From assembly GCF_000764305.2 (NCBI RefSeq), contig NW_025930616.1:1-64000 (forward strand): DNA of 64,000 bases. The letters run 5' to 3'. Every line of letters starts with the position of its first letter. Positions within the stretch are counted from its first letter, which is position 1. The DNA is from Hyalella azteca. Lineage: Eukaryota; Arthropoda; Malacostraca; Amphipoda; Hyalellidae. This document shows, one piece after another, positions 46,695-58,527 of this stretch. Position numbers and translations under genes: made by a program. The notes under the pieces were generated by a model. The model searched no databases, had not been told where the DNA came from, and saw nothing but the letters and a program-made list of their open reading frames with translations.

Positions 46695-47491
46695 CTGCGA
46701 GGTCAGGGACATGTAAGGTCATCTCGCGGATATGCGATGCTCCACATGCCTCTGAGCGACGATGGCTGGCAATGAATTAAGGGTCTACGGCATTTAAATG
46801 AATTTCAATATACTGAGACCATTCATAGTGATTATCGTTGTGTTTGTTCAGAAAACTGATTTGCAGTTTGCAGCTGGAAAAATAATATAATTCATTAACA
46901 CAATACACGTTCATGGAAAATTTTCCTGAGACTTTCCAACTCTCTCTTAACAAATGATCTCAGGCTATGGGGCTAGACTAAATAATTTCAAGCATAAACC
47001 GTCGCAAGAGGTCAGCAGTTTTATTGATTCTATCATGTCGTGCAATTTTATTATCTGAAATTTTGGCTTACTTGGAACCATATCTTTCAATTGATTCCAA
47101 TTGATTTGACCATCACAGGTCTCAGTTTAGTGCCGATGCAATTGATTGGAGTTCGCTACATAATTAAAATTGAAATGTGCATGTTGTATAACAGTTCAAG
47201 TCTTGATTTTTTATCCGAGTAAAACGGTGAACAAATAGCAAAAAAAATAATAATTATCCCGAAACAAAAAAATAATAATTTTTGCAAAACAAAAAATTAA
47301 AAATTTTACGCAGCAATTCATCAACGAGTACGTAGTTACATTACTTTGCAGTAATGTTAAAATTTAAATATAACAATAGACCCCATAACCAAAATGCGTT
47401 AAACATAAACAATTCTATTGTCATAATCAATTTGTCATCAATTCCAAGTTCCATTGTCATTAATTGTTGAGTTTTTAGCAATATTACTCAC

Positions 47492-47552
47492 GTTGGGGCT
47501 TGGAGAGGCCAACATCCGAGGCAACGGTTGGTTTAGATCCGCCCTCGGCTCC
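47492..47552 (-). CDS. Gene A candidate exon, 61 nt
   Basis: Acceptor ACGTCTTGTCCTAG and donor CCAAC/GTGAGT, GC-rich. Only phase 0 is free of stops (GAEGGSKPTVASDVGLSKPQ). It follows the 48330 exon in phase. Confidence 0.5.
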
Positions 47553-48329
47553 CTAGGACAAGACGTGGTAGTAGCAATCAATTTAATTATTATCCTTTAA
47601 TTAGAGATCAAAAGAGCATCAGGACATGGAGCTTGAGCCCTACAGTTTGCTGGGAGACATTTTAATGAGAATCTTATATTCTGGTTCATTTATTGATTGA
47701 TAAAAACTAATGTTCGATTATAATTGTTTAATTTCATAACTAAGAGCTTTAAGGATAGATTAGGAATTTAAAATATATTTTAAAATTTCATTGCAGTCAG
47801 ACTGCGTAAAATATTAAAGAACACAATCATATTAATTTTCCCCCATTAATTTAGCATAAGTATAAGAAAGATATATAACCTTACATTTATTAAAAAAACA
47901 AGATAACGGAAATGTTATGTTAAACAAAGTAAGATTGACTTCATTGAGTAATTTGAATAATATCAATCACGCAGGACTCGCAGGGTACACGCAGGGATTT
48001 TATTGCGCGTTTGCTCTAATTATTTACGTACAAATATTATTGAGCGTATTACATATTATTGAGAATATTGTTGCTGGTTGATTACATTGCTTGTCAATAT
48101 TTTTGCTCGTAACAAATCACGAACGCTGCTTCTTCGTGATTCAAGCCGATGGGACTTTTCAGGGTTTTCTTTTTTTTTTCAGCATTGGCGCATGAAAAGT
48201 TCAACGAAAAACCGTACGCAAAATCATTGATCCAATACGACAAATCTCATGATTATGATGCAGTTATTCTATAGTGAACTACTTGTTTTTATTTAATGCT
48301 AAGAACACAAGGCCGGTATCATACTTTAC

Positions 48330-48389
48330 AGAGCTTGAATCCTCTGAAGGCGAGATGACCCGTGAGTTTGGACGACGGTCGTTTGGAAG
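48330..48389 (-). CDS. Gene A candidate exon, 60 nt
   Basis: Acceptor GTGGCATCTCCACCAG and donor CTCT/GTAAAG. Phase 0 reads LPNDRRPNSRVISPSEDSSS and joins 47492 in phase. It does not accept phase 1 from the exon at 48858, so an exon may be missing or one border is wrong. Confidence 0.4.
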
Positions 48390-48857
48390 CTGGTGGAGAT
48401 GCCACAGATATAGGGTTAAATGCATTATATGTTTTAGAAAACAATGTCATAATAACTTAGGACACATCACCGCTATTACAGTGGGATTATGCAATAAAAT
48501 TCTTTAGCTGACCACATTTGAGGTCAGGCTTCCTAACTTACTTGTAACCTGACTTGTAATTTTACCTGGTCTCACAATGATAAGCGACTCATACGCACTG
48601 TTTACAATAGAGTAGTCTACATCATAGCCAGAAATGATATAAGGTAATGTTTCAATTTGAATTACATCTTCCGAAATTAAGGCAGAATTTTAATATAAAG
48701 GTAATTTTTGACATTGACGGAATATTAACCATCATGGAGGCAATTTTCAAACTCATAACACTTGGGCTTGATATTGCCTTTGTTATTAATAGCTCGTCAA
48801 ATTCATGTCAATACGAATGAGTTGAGAGGGGATGTGCAGACAATCACACTCACTAAC

Positions 48858-49066
48858 CCATTTTGGGCTGCGGTGGAGGCCGCAACACGTCTTGCAACAC
48901 GTCTTCGGCAGCTGAGTCGCTGTCAGCGAAGTCGCCGCCGTGGTCGCTGGTGCACTCGATCTCCATGACGTGTATCGTCTCTCCTGACGTCGTCGTCTGC
49001 TTGGTCTTCCTCTGCTTCGATCGAGCAGGTCGCACCGGTGGAGTCTTGCCTTGACGTTGAGACGCT
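48858..49066 (-). CDS. Gene A exon 3
   Basis: Acceptor ATGATCAG, then a GC-rich frame entered in exactly the phase left by exon 2: basic, SQRQGKTPPVRPARSKQRKT, then acidic with GGDFADSDSAAEDVLQDV and RPPPQPKM. The donor is G/GTTAGT (phase 1). GTGAGT four bases further is an alternative. The alternation of basic and acidic low-complexity segments continues the character of exon 1. A repeat A copy starts 50 bp upstream of the acceptor. Confidence 0.65.
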
Positions 49067-49116
49067 CTGATCATGAGATACTTTCTGTTAATCGATAATT
49101 GAAACTTTTTTCCTTC

Positions 49117-49271
49117 TTAGCGCATTTTCTCATTCATGGAAAAAATGCACAATTGTGCTCGTCATGTCCGCTCGTCCGTCTGTCTGTCCGTCTGTGACTT
49201 CACGTTTTCGTCGACGAAAAAATGCGCTCTCTGTCACTCACTGCAGTGAGTACTGAGTTATATATTTTTTT
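49117..49271 (+). mobile_element. Repeat A copy (forward) beside gene A exon 3
   Basis: Complete order of blocks with a CCGTCTGTCTGTCCGTCTG tract. It sits 50 bp upstream of the exon 3 acceptor in transcript sense, inside the intron. Confidence 0.92.
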
Positions 49272-49963
49272 CATTTTATTAAAACATAGAAACAGTTGTT
49301 GTGATGATGGACTGTTTGGTGACCAGTGGCAACACTATAACCGCATCTGAAAACCATATATATCGGATGTCAGGACAATGTTCTTTATTAAATGTGAAGC
49401 CACTAGCAGTGACTTGTGCAACACTGCGCACACACCAGCTGTATATAGGCTTCTAATTTATTACTTTTATATAAAATCCTTCATTTCAACAAACATTCTG
49501 TTATAATTTGAGGATTTATATTTGTTCTGATTAAACTTCGTTATCGAGTCATATATTCACATGGAATGTATTTCTGTTTCGCAGATTTTGAGTACTACTT
49601 AATTTTTAGAAGAAAATACATCCTCGTTACACATGAACACTTGATTGAAGTAAGACAAATTGAAGAATGTCTTGCAAATGTTTAATAGCGTGCTATGTGA
49701 GAATATTGAGAGATATTCAATATATCATTCATTTTTAATCATAAGTTAATTCGTAGTAATTCCTGGTTTCAGCTTGGGAATGAAAACGCCGACCAGAGTA
49801 AGATTACTTCACCCTCAAACATTTCAGCCCACATGCATAAACCTTGATCAACGTGGATCCAAAAACAGGGAAACTTCTTCAGAATTCAAAACGATTTCTT
49901 CCTCGACCTAAAATGTAACTTTTTCCTCATTTAGAAACAATTTCCATCGAAACCGACGACACT

Positions 49964-50123
49964 TTTAAGCGCATTTTCTCATTTATGGAAAAAATGCACT
50001 ACTGTGCTCGCCATGTCCGTCTGTCTGTCTGTCTGTCCGTCCGTCCGTGACCTCAAGTTTTCGTCGACGAGAAATTGCGCTCTCTGTCACTCACTGCAGT
50101 GAGTACCGAGTTATATTTTTTTT
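49964..50123 (+). mobile_element. Repeat A copy (forward) beside gene A exon 2
   Basis: Complete copy whose palindrome end stops about 24 bp from the exon 2 donor. The 160-bp copy therefore begins almost immediately inside intron 2. Confidence 0.92.
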
Positions 50124-50147
50124 ATCACAGTGAAGTTCTAAGCTTAC

Positions 50148-50319
50148 CTCGGTTGGTCACATGTGGCACTAACGGCGCCCTGCCCTGCACGGTTGACGTC
50201 AGGCGTGGCCCGCCCCACGTCGGGCAGCGGGAAGGAGCCCCTGGACTCGTCCCTGAAGAAGGCCTTGTTCCTCCTGAGCGTGGCGCGCGTCCAGTCCGTG
50301 TCGCAGATGGGGGACATGC
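50148..50319 (-). CDS. Gene A exon 2
   Basis: Acceptor GCTAACGCCCCCAG and donor CCGAG/GTAAGC bound 172 nt of very GC-rich sequence. In the phase left by exon 1 it reads MSPICDTDWTRATLRRNKAF then FRDESRGSFPLPDVGRATPD, and passes phase 2 to exon 3. The three exons fit without adjustment, which is the best evidence for gene A. The domain is unrecognised; the conserved-looking core DTDWTRATLRRNKAFFRDE suggests a structured segment after the disordered exon 1 product. Confidence 0.75.
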
Positions 50320-50563
50320 CTGGGGGCGTTAGCAATACTGGAGAGCCATGCCGGAATATTGATAGATCATTTCAAATTAAATGGTGTTCACTTAAGTTGA
50401 ACTTCATAATTGCATTTTATACCATAATTGGATCCCATAATTGATACCATTCTACTAAATGCCTGGCGGCGCGGGGCGTTAGCAATACTCGTGAGCCATA
50501 TCGGAATATTGATAGAATGTCAATTTAAATGAATTGGTGTTCACCTAAGTTTAACTACATAAT
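50317..50563. repeat. Diverged duplication of the exon 2 acceptor flank
   Basis: The text GGGGCGTTAGCAATACT...GAGCCAT, then CGGAATATTGATAGA and TGGTGTTCAC, occurs at about 50321-50411 and again at about 50475-50563. The second copy includes a mutated acceptor-like CGCCGCCAG/GCAT. Confidence 0.8.
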
Positions 50564-51059
50564 AATTATCTTATTACTTAAGGTAGTCGTTTAAACGACT
50601 CATTTTAACGATGAAAAGAAATTCCCTATACCACTTACGGAACGATGACTAAACAAATGTGATTCTTTTCTTCGTAGAAAATTTATATTTTTTCCTATGC
50701 TATATAACCAGCAAATGCCACCATTGATGTTAAGAACTTCTTCCAACAACTTTCATAAAAATGCTTTCAATCAAATAATTGGGGCTTGATTTCAATTGAT
50801 TTCTATTAAATAATTGATGATTTTTTTAATATGAATACATTTATTTTGCTTGATCAACTAGAGCCTTAGAGGTCATACTTTGTATGAGTAAAACATTCGC
50901 AAAACAAGAAATGACTTTATTTTGAGAAAACGTAAGTTAAACTTGCACCACTTTGTGAACTTTTAAGCATAAGCTTATTAGCATTGGTCTCATTAATATG
51001 CTTGAATCACAACTTCACCAAGAACTCAAAAGTAAAGAATACTCCAAGTAAATTCACTA

Positions 51060-51720
51060 TATCTCCATTTGAAGCGTTTCGGAGGCCAGCTCCAGCATCA
51101 GACAAGTTGAATCATGAGAGGAAAACCAAATTCCCACAAACGTGGATGAAACCCAAGTGACCAAAACGGGCAAGGCAAGACTACACTGTAGCAGCATCTG
51201 ATGTTCCGGGTTTAAAAAAAAGGGATGACATATCCTGTATTCGCTTTCCAAACGACAGTCGCTTGGATAGTGAATACACGTCTACAGAATTTTCATCTAT
51301 TTCATGTATAGGATTGACGTATTTATCAGCCCTATTAACCGCTTACTGATCCATTCGAAAGCTCGAGGTCACTACTACCATATCAATTGATATTAACTAG
51401 TTTCAATAATCACCGGAAAATTATTTGTATACAAATCATTGGAATACACCTACCTAACCTAGCCTATGGAATACCAATAAGCTCAGGCAGATAATATTCA
51501 AGATTAAGAAGTATTAATTTATTTTTTTTTTATCTTCGGACGATTCGTCGTTGGGATATTTATAAGTGATGCAAGCAAATTCGATTGAATCAAGGACGAA
51601 ATTGAAATAATTCCGCATTATTTTACGTTACTTGCACCGATAATTACCCTCGACCAGACTGACTCCAATTGTAGACAAAATTGGATCAGACTTGCATCAA
51701 GATGTAATTCACTATATCTC
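51060..51720. other. Intron 1 of gene A
   Basis: Together with 50565-51060 this fills the 1.46-kb interval between exons 1 and 2. A 64-codon minus frame at 51057-51251 after a polypyrimidine tract does not match the exon 1 phase and is ignored. Confidence 0.6.
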
Positions 51721-51776
51721 TTTAAATTAAATAAAACCCATGAATGCACTGGTTCTAAATGGTCTCGTTAGCTTAC

Positions 51777-54552
51777 CAGTTGTTCGTTTCCATTCATAAA
51801 TGTCTATGTCTTCGGATGATATGAAACCAAGCCGCATATTTTCTTCAAAATTATTATTTATCAGGAAGTTTTCGATGTCATCTGACGTCCAGATGGCAGC
51901 ATTCACCGGAACTGAATGCGCTTGAACTGAATTCTCCTCAGCAAGTGCCGCCTCAGCCATCGTCTCGGTCCGGTTCATTTCGCTATTTTTGACAAACTTA
52001 TCTTCGTTACACCCGTTAATTCTGGCACCGTCTGAACTCGATTCTTCTTCCATTCTGTAATCGTAATCTGGTGCATAGCCTTCGAATGTGTGTGCATTCA
52101 ATCGAATCGTAGGAAGTGCCATTCGAGTCGGAACAGCCCCCGCTTGGTCCGTTAAACTGCCTGAAGTCGTCAATTCGTTCGTTTCTTTTCGAAGTGGTGC
52201 ATTTTCTGATCTTGAGACGCAGGGTGGCAGGTGTGTTTCTGACGAGTCAAATACTTCAGAAAGCAGGCAGTAAGAGAAAGGAGACATAAAAGAGCAATCT
52301 TTTTGCGAGAAACTAACAACGTCTTCATCTTTTTCAAAATTCACCACATCGTTTGATGACCGCGTTGTTGTCGTCTTCTCATTCACACGTCGATCAGACT
52401 GGGTTAATTCTATCCCTGGATACGACGGTTGTTTTATATGCGTCTCTTTAGTTTCAGAATCACTATTAGGGTCATGGGCAAAATTTCCGGATATCATGTC
52501 ATGGGATGAGATGAGAATATCAGCGAATCTAGTGGTAGCGTAGATTTCTTCAGGCGTATTTGGTTCACTTGGAGAACTGATTCGTTTAATCAATTCTTCG
52601 TTTGGGACTGTCGAAGCAGTGAGAACTTTGCTTGTGGTCGATTTTACGGCAAAATCTGACGAGGCTTGTGTAATATTTCTCGTCTTTACCTCATTTTCGG
52701 GATCTGAAATTTGAACAATTGATAAATTTGATTCTTTTGGAGCATGAGCTTCGACTTTGGGTTGTCGTTTGCTTTCAGGGTTGTCTGGGCAATCAGAGGC
52801 CCGTCGAGAGTCCAAGCACCATTTGAAATCCTCATCAGCTTCGTAATCTGCGGAAGAAATCGGGCTACTAGTAGTCATGTAAACTCCCAAGGTAGGAAAG
52901 TAGATAGAACTGCCATTACTTCGCAACTTATTTCTTTGGAGCACGTTTGAATTATCTGGCAATTTGTCAAGCAGTGGACCACCATGTCTTGTCGAAACCA
53001 CCAAGCTGGGATCTCCAGTAATGGAGACCATTTCAGAGCACTTACTATCGGTCGAGCTGGAGCTAGAGATGCGGAATTGCACATTCGCTTCTACTTTTGG
53101 AACAGTTTCGCGGCTTCGTAGAATTTCATTAAAGGCTTTTTCTTCTTCTGAATTATTGAGACAGTTTTCAAAGAAACTCGTAAAATACTCTTGAAATTCT
53201 TGAAAATCATACGTTTTGGGGTCATGGGCTAGATCTTGCTGCTGATCGTCCGATACACTGTCAATTGATGAAAACGTTACCCAGGTCGGACTTGTGATTG
53301 TTTCTGTCGCCTTATGCTCATCTTCAATTGATTTTTTCGTGCTATTAAATGACGTTAAGTTGTTAGGACCTTTGTCATCCAACTCAATGTATTCATGAGC
53401 CTCATTTTTTGGTGTGAGAGCTATTTCCTTCGTTGAAACCCCTTCTATGTGGAGTCGATGTGTAAAGCTATCGGTAAGAAAGCGAGGCAAAGAACTATTT
53501 GACGCGTCCGATTTCATCTCATCTTCACCGGTGCTGGTAATTTGAAACAAGTTCGGATTGGAGGCCGTTTTTTTAATAGGGCGTAATGCCTTGGGAGAAC
53601 ATGGCTCAGACTCACATTGCGTTACTGTAACAAAAGCTGAGAACTCGTCACTCTGCTGATGCCAGTCGTTGGTTTCGTTCTCTACGCTGTAGACAGGAAC
53701 GTATGATGCCTCGGTCAGAGCGTTCAAAGAAGGTAGGCTGGTCTTCCTTACTAGGGGATTAGCAACAGAATCTCGGCAAATTTCCAGTTGAGTAACTGAC
53801 GTATCATTTATCGCTCCTTTTTGAAACTCTTTAATCGTGTCTTGACAATCGTCCAATGGTTCGCCCATAATATTCGTGCATCCTTTAAATATTTTAGTTT
53901 TCGTAATAACGTCTGGCGCCTGCAACGCTTCATCTGGCGTCATTTCGTCTGCCTCCGGTGACGCATTCCCAGGCTCAGACGCCGGCGACGCATCCTCTTT
54001 TGCTGGTGACGCATCCTCTGGTGCTGGCGACGCATCCTCTTTTGCTGGTGACACGTCCTCTGGTGCTGGCAACGCATCCTCTGGTGCTGGTGACGCATCC
54101 TCTGGTGCTGGCAACGCATCCTCTGGTGCTGGCGACACATCCTCTAGTGCTGGCAACGTATCCTCTGGTGCTGGTGACGCATCCTCTGGTGCTGGCAACG
54201 CATCCTCTGGTGCTGGTGACGCGTCCTCTGGTGCTGGCGACGCGTCCTCTGGTGCTGGCGACACATCCTCTGGTGCTGGCAACACATCCTCTGGTGCTGG
54301 CAACGCATCCTCTGGTGGTGGCAACGCATCCTCTGATGCTGGCAACGCATCCTCTGGTGCTGGCAACACATCCTCTGGTGCTGGCAACGCATCCTCTGGT
54401 GCTGGTGACGCATCCTTTGACTTTGGCAACGCCTCTGCTGGCTCCGGCAACGGAGGCACCGACATTTGCTCTGCGATCTTTTCGACTTTAATTCCCAAGT
54501 TTGGCAATGGCGAGCGTGAGCGAACGAAGTCGTCGAAAATAAATTCATCCAT
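51777..54552 (-). CDS. Gene A exon 1: acidic Pro-rich repeat protein, N-terminal 925 residues
   Basis: ATG at 54552 (AACGATGGAT context) opens 941 codons. The donor ACTG/GTAAGC at 51776 ends the exon after 925 codons in phase 1, which is exactly the phase needed by exon 2. Residues 1-45 include acidic MDEFIFDDF and short Pro patches. Residues 46-200 are about 24 copies of a hexapeptide near DALPAPE, from an 18-bp tandem repeat. Residues 200-925 are polar, rich in Ser, Thr, Glu and Asp, with many SP/TP pairs, and probably disordered. Near the exon end, WTSDDIENFLINNNFEENMR looks like an amphipathic helix. No signal peptide, membrane segment or known domain was seen. A role as a scaffold or regulatory protein is only a guess. 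Confidence 0.85.
53960..54415. repeat. 18-bp coding minisatellite inside gene A exon 1
   Basis: Plus-strand unit is CATCCTCTGGTGCTGGCA followed by the next ACG/ACA. Units are kept in multiples of 18, so the acidic hexapeptide frame survives. The other frames are also open (SSGAGN and THPLVLA peptides) as by-products. Confidence 0.95.
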
Positions 54553-55258
54553 CGTTGTTTACGATGTTATAATTAGGTTGTAAAAACTTGTATTGAAAAA
54601 AAAAATCGTGTCTCTAGAAGAAATCGGAAACTGCCATAGTATATTTGGTTAATTTTATCAGGAAATTCGAATTTTATGATAAACGAAACTCTACTCATTT
54701 ATTTTACTGATGATAAATGGAGCACAAATTCAATTCTATCGACTTGGAACAGTTATTAGATTTTTAACTGCGCATTTTAATGCAAGATCGATCTTGAATT
54801 CAGTTTTGGTGATGCCTTTGACTTGAATGTTAGCTACATTAAAAGCTGGGGTCCATCTTGTCGCAAAATTGGCATTCCGATCTCGCGCTGAGCTACTGAA
54901 AAGCCGATGCCACTTCTCTTCTTGGAGCTGTGGTTAATTCAATTCAGACTATAAACTAAATTCGTAAATAAATGACCCAAAGACGCAGATTTCCGAAAAC
55001 CTAACTATCACTTGACTGTGCACTCAACAAGTCCCCTCCCCTTCATCTAAGGCCATAAGTAGCCAAATTACTCCAGCGACGTCGAAGAGAGTAATCATGG
55101 GGGCCGTTATCTGCAAGACTTGCTCTTAATTGATGTCAAGAAAGGTTATTTGATGACAATACGAATACAGTTGCCTCTCCAGACCTTAACAAGCTTAACC
55201 GATATTCAGTTGAAAGGTTTGCATAGCCGTTGAACTCCTAATGAGCAGATTCTTCAGT

Positions 55259-55286
55259 GCCGACACTTCTATTCTATTCTATTCTA
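55259..55286 (+). mobile_element. LINE tail-only insertion
   Basis: GCCGACACTTCTATTCTATT plus CTATTCTAT equals the last bases and TTCTA tail of the LINE copy at 61725-62000 (read on its own strand). Nothing of the RT is present, so this is an insertion truncated to about 30 bp. Confidence 0.65.
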
Positions 55287-55451
55287 TCTCAATGGCATGA
55301 AAGAAAATTCGGAAATTTTATGAACTTCAGATTCGCTATGTTAATTTATAGTGAACAAAATAATAAGGGTATAAAATTTACTAACAAGATATGGACATTT
55401 TATATTGTTTACATAAAATTATTACATATTGTTACATATTGTTTATATTGT

Positions 55452-55812
55452 TTACATAATATGGACATTTTTTCCATTTCCATTGTTAATTATCAGGCCG
55501 TGCAACTCGAGTGTTCGCAGAAGCATCTCGTGCTGTTCAGTGCCCATCAGCACGTGACACATGCAACTTCCGGCGCAACATCTGCCGATACTGCGGCCGC
55601 TGCTCCTCTTAGTCAAGCTGTTAACGGAAGGATACGATGTTGCTTCTCCTGACACTGCCATGGCACAAGCGCACTGCATGCGACCGGACAGGTGCACACA
55701 CATTTTCTCCGCCAGGACGTACCCGCAATCTCCATTCTTCAACGCGAGTGGCACAAGAAAGCCATCGAGATCAATTTCTGAAGCAGGCCTACTAGCCTCA
55801 GAGCTTTTAGGT
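55452..55812 (-). CDS. Candidate last exon of a Cys-rich protein, gene H
   Basis: A good acceptor (TTTTTATTCCTACCAG) opens 119 codons: EIDLDGFLVPLALKNGDCGY, VLAEKMCVHLSGRMQCACAM, then a second Cys cluster GRCCAGSCMCHVLMG and a leucine-rich end. The core is GC-rich and the frame is long for this base composition. It would be the last exon of a gene lying upstream of gene A on the same strand. No canonical AATAAA follows. The plus strand is open for 93 codons as well. No family was recognised. Confidence 0.4.
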
Positions 55813-55859
55813 CTGGTAGGAATAAAAATTCGTTTCGTCTAGCTCGACGCAAGTTCTGT

Positions 55860-57310
55860 CTGTACCTTACGATGATTTCGACCGGTGCGCGCTGCTTTGA
55901 GAAAAAATTTTAGTGGCGTCAAAAGGATTGTAAAAAATTTTAGTGGCGTTTGAGGACTCTCTAGTTTTAGTCTTGACTGATCCAGAAGACTTTCCAGCAA
56001 CCAATTAACGTGTTTCCTCGGCCACTTTCGCTATGGCTCGACCAAAGTTTCCTCGAGGCTGGCTGGAGAGTAACATCATTTTCCTTCGCTCCAATTATCT
56101 CCGATGCATAGAAATCATTGACGAAAGTGATTTACCTGAAGATCGATCTGGTTGAGATTGAGACCTCAAGTGCGGGTGTGAAGCTGCTCTACTTATTGAC
56201 CCCGACTCCCTGATACGGCGGTCAAAGGAAGGACTCTAGACAGTGCTGTCGGCAAACGTTACAGTTTTGCGTCCCGACGACTTGGTTGATCGATCTTATT
56301 CGCTCTCGTTTGTAGTCGAGTGTGAACTCTATTGTCTTTCAGGATTTTACCGCCCAAAAATCTACTGCTGTACAGGTTTTGGCTCTACCTGCGTAATTCC
56401 GTTAGTATGCGTCCCATGAAGCTGGTCATCATGAACTGTATCTTCGATTTCTTCCACTTGTATATTGTAAGGAATCCACTTGATTTATCTCTCGTTGGAG
56501 CGTGCTTACGTTTCTCCAGATGCTTGGATCGTTTTCTTATGAAAACCCGTCAGTTGAGACTTCGTTCGGTAATTGAAATGATGGTGACCGCGCTCGGTTT
56601 ACCCAGTCAAATCTGTTCGCTCGTTGGATGGCTTTTCTGGCATGGGTCTTAGCTGCTCCGCGGGGCGCAGCTTTGTTGAAACATTCTGGCTGTTCGTTTC
56701 TGGAGGCGGGAAATACTTTTCAGAAGATCTCCGCGATCTATCACCTTCATCTGGCGGGGTCAGACACACACAGCCATGTTGACAGCGAGGAAGGTACGGG
56801 GGCTCGGTTCGCTGGTCGAAATTCCCTTTGCCCTCCAGACAGGAATGCTTATGATGATGCATCGTCGAATTTCCAGATTGAAGTCACATCAAAAAGTTAT
56901 TCGATGGATGAGATACATGAGGGCGAAAAGCGTAACGTGGATACGGTTCTTCAGATCACAGATGTGCAAGCAATTAGTTTCAGAAGTCATTTTTACTCGT
57001 AATGTGACACCGAGGCGGCGAAATTCAGCTCACTGCAATTGCAAAAGACGAACCTTTCAATGATCGGGTCAACCCGTAAATCAAATATTACTCTATACAT
57101 ATATTACAACCCCATCCTGGAAATACATGACGGTTCCATTATATTCGCAAACTGTGTTAATTGGAAAAATGCAAATATACGAAAAAGAACCTGGAAGGAA
57201 TGGATTAAGGAAGAAATATCGCAACAAATTACCTCGGAAAAAATATCGCAACCAGTTCCCTCGGAAAGAATAACAAAACGTTGTCATAGGGGAAGAGAAC
57301 AGTTCTAATC
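55860..57310. other. GC-richer stretch with broken open frames
   Basis: Several overlapping plus-strand frames occur (56332-56652, 56628-57002, 56776-57063, 57039-57308). The succession of shifted frames suggests a decayed coding element, possibly a retroelement, but I cannot match any of it. 57150-57308 contains a 33-bp internal duplication (ISQQITSE / ISQPVPSE). Confidence 0.3.
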
Positions 57311-57423
57311 ATGCAACTTCGGTGCACGATTTCGTTTTTACCTGGCAGCACTGAAAAATACATACCGTCACGATAATAAGATAACGTAAACGCTATAAAA
57401 ATGACTTCTTACAAACTGACTTG

Positions 57424-57631
57424 CTATGTACCGTAGAAACGTGACGTAGACATTATGTACTGTAGCAATAAAGAAAAGGCTCTGCTTTTTCTATACAATG
57501 ACAAGTTTGTGGCTGTTTCTTTGACATTATTCTCCAATTTCGGACGGTTGCTATGAACATACATCAGTTCAATATGTTCAAACCCACCGTCATAGGAATA
57601 AACTTGGAATTTTAGAGAATCCTTGACACTC
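57424..57631 (-). CDS. Candidate exon, minus strand, 68 codons
   Basis: A very good acceptor (TTTTTTTGTTCACCAG) opens a frame DSLKFQVYSYDGGFEHIELM then HSNRPKLENNVKETATNLSL and a stop. The frame upstream of the acceptor is also open to an ATG at 57777. No poly(A) signal. It is unrecognised. Confidence 0.3.
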
Positions 57632-58358
57632 CTGGTGAACAAAAAAATAATATTCGTTAAATCCTGATTAAGAATAGCTCGTTGTTGATATAGCCAGCAG
57701 AGTGGTACAGCCCCACTAAACAAATTAACCGTCCGCTCCTTGTCAAGAAAATCGACCAAAAAAATCATTACTTCCATCTTCCCGCAAATATACTAGCAAA
57801 TTGCGCGATCTGACGTTAACTGTGAATATATTTTCCAAGAACGACTCGACAAAACCTTCCGAGAAGCTCGAGAAAGCCTCTCAAAACATTGAACTTGAAA
57901 TAAGTCAACCGACCAACGATCATTTTCAAATCAATGTCACATTCAAAAATGGTTTGACGAACTCGACAATTTAAATCTGCCTGTCAAGCACAGACGCATG
58001 AAAAAAATCTCAATAAGCAGCAGAGCGTCTGAGCATCAGTTAACTCAGATGTAAACTCATGAAAGTGACAGAGCTAAGAGATAACAAGCCATAAGCGGAA
58101 TTATATACATAATCAAAATAAAGAAGCATTATCGGTACAACAATTAACATCTGTAGTACAGGTACAAGTAACCAACGTTTCTCAATTCAACAATTTAAAA
58201 CCTCGGATGATTTTCTAAGTAAATGATTTCTTCAATTAATTTACCTACAAAAATTAAGCCAATAGCTACAAAATTCCAAACACGCTTCAAGGAAAATAAA
58301 ATGTTCGTAAGTGGACAGGTGACTTGCTCAATAATTGAATTTAGGACAAAATGCGATA

Positions 58359-58527
58359 TTAATCAGTAAAATTACAATAATTGCAGAACACCGAATATTC
58401 TTGAATCCAATCAAAGCAATCCTGAACCACGCTCAGAATGGCGAGATAGTTTGATTTTTTCTCCCGAGAAATTGGCAATTGAACATTCCATTCAAACCAA
58501 TTAACTGCCAAGAAGAATAATTTTGTC
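58359..58527 (-). CDS. Candidate exon, minus strand, 55 codons
   Basis: Acceptor TTTCCATTTTTAG, phase 2: LFFLAVNWFEWNVQLPISRE then SVVQDCFDWIQEYSVFCNYC and a stop. Aromatic-rich and unrecognised. It could be chance, as two more phases are open for 30 codons or so. Confidence 0.25.

Noticed and set aside
53876..54583. Plus-strand frames of 235 and 177 codons opposite gene A
   Set aside because: They are readings of the 18-bp array in other frames. Gene A on the minus strand is longer, continues far beyond the array and splices in phase.
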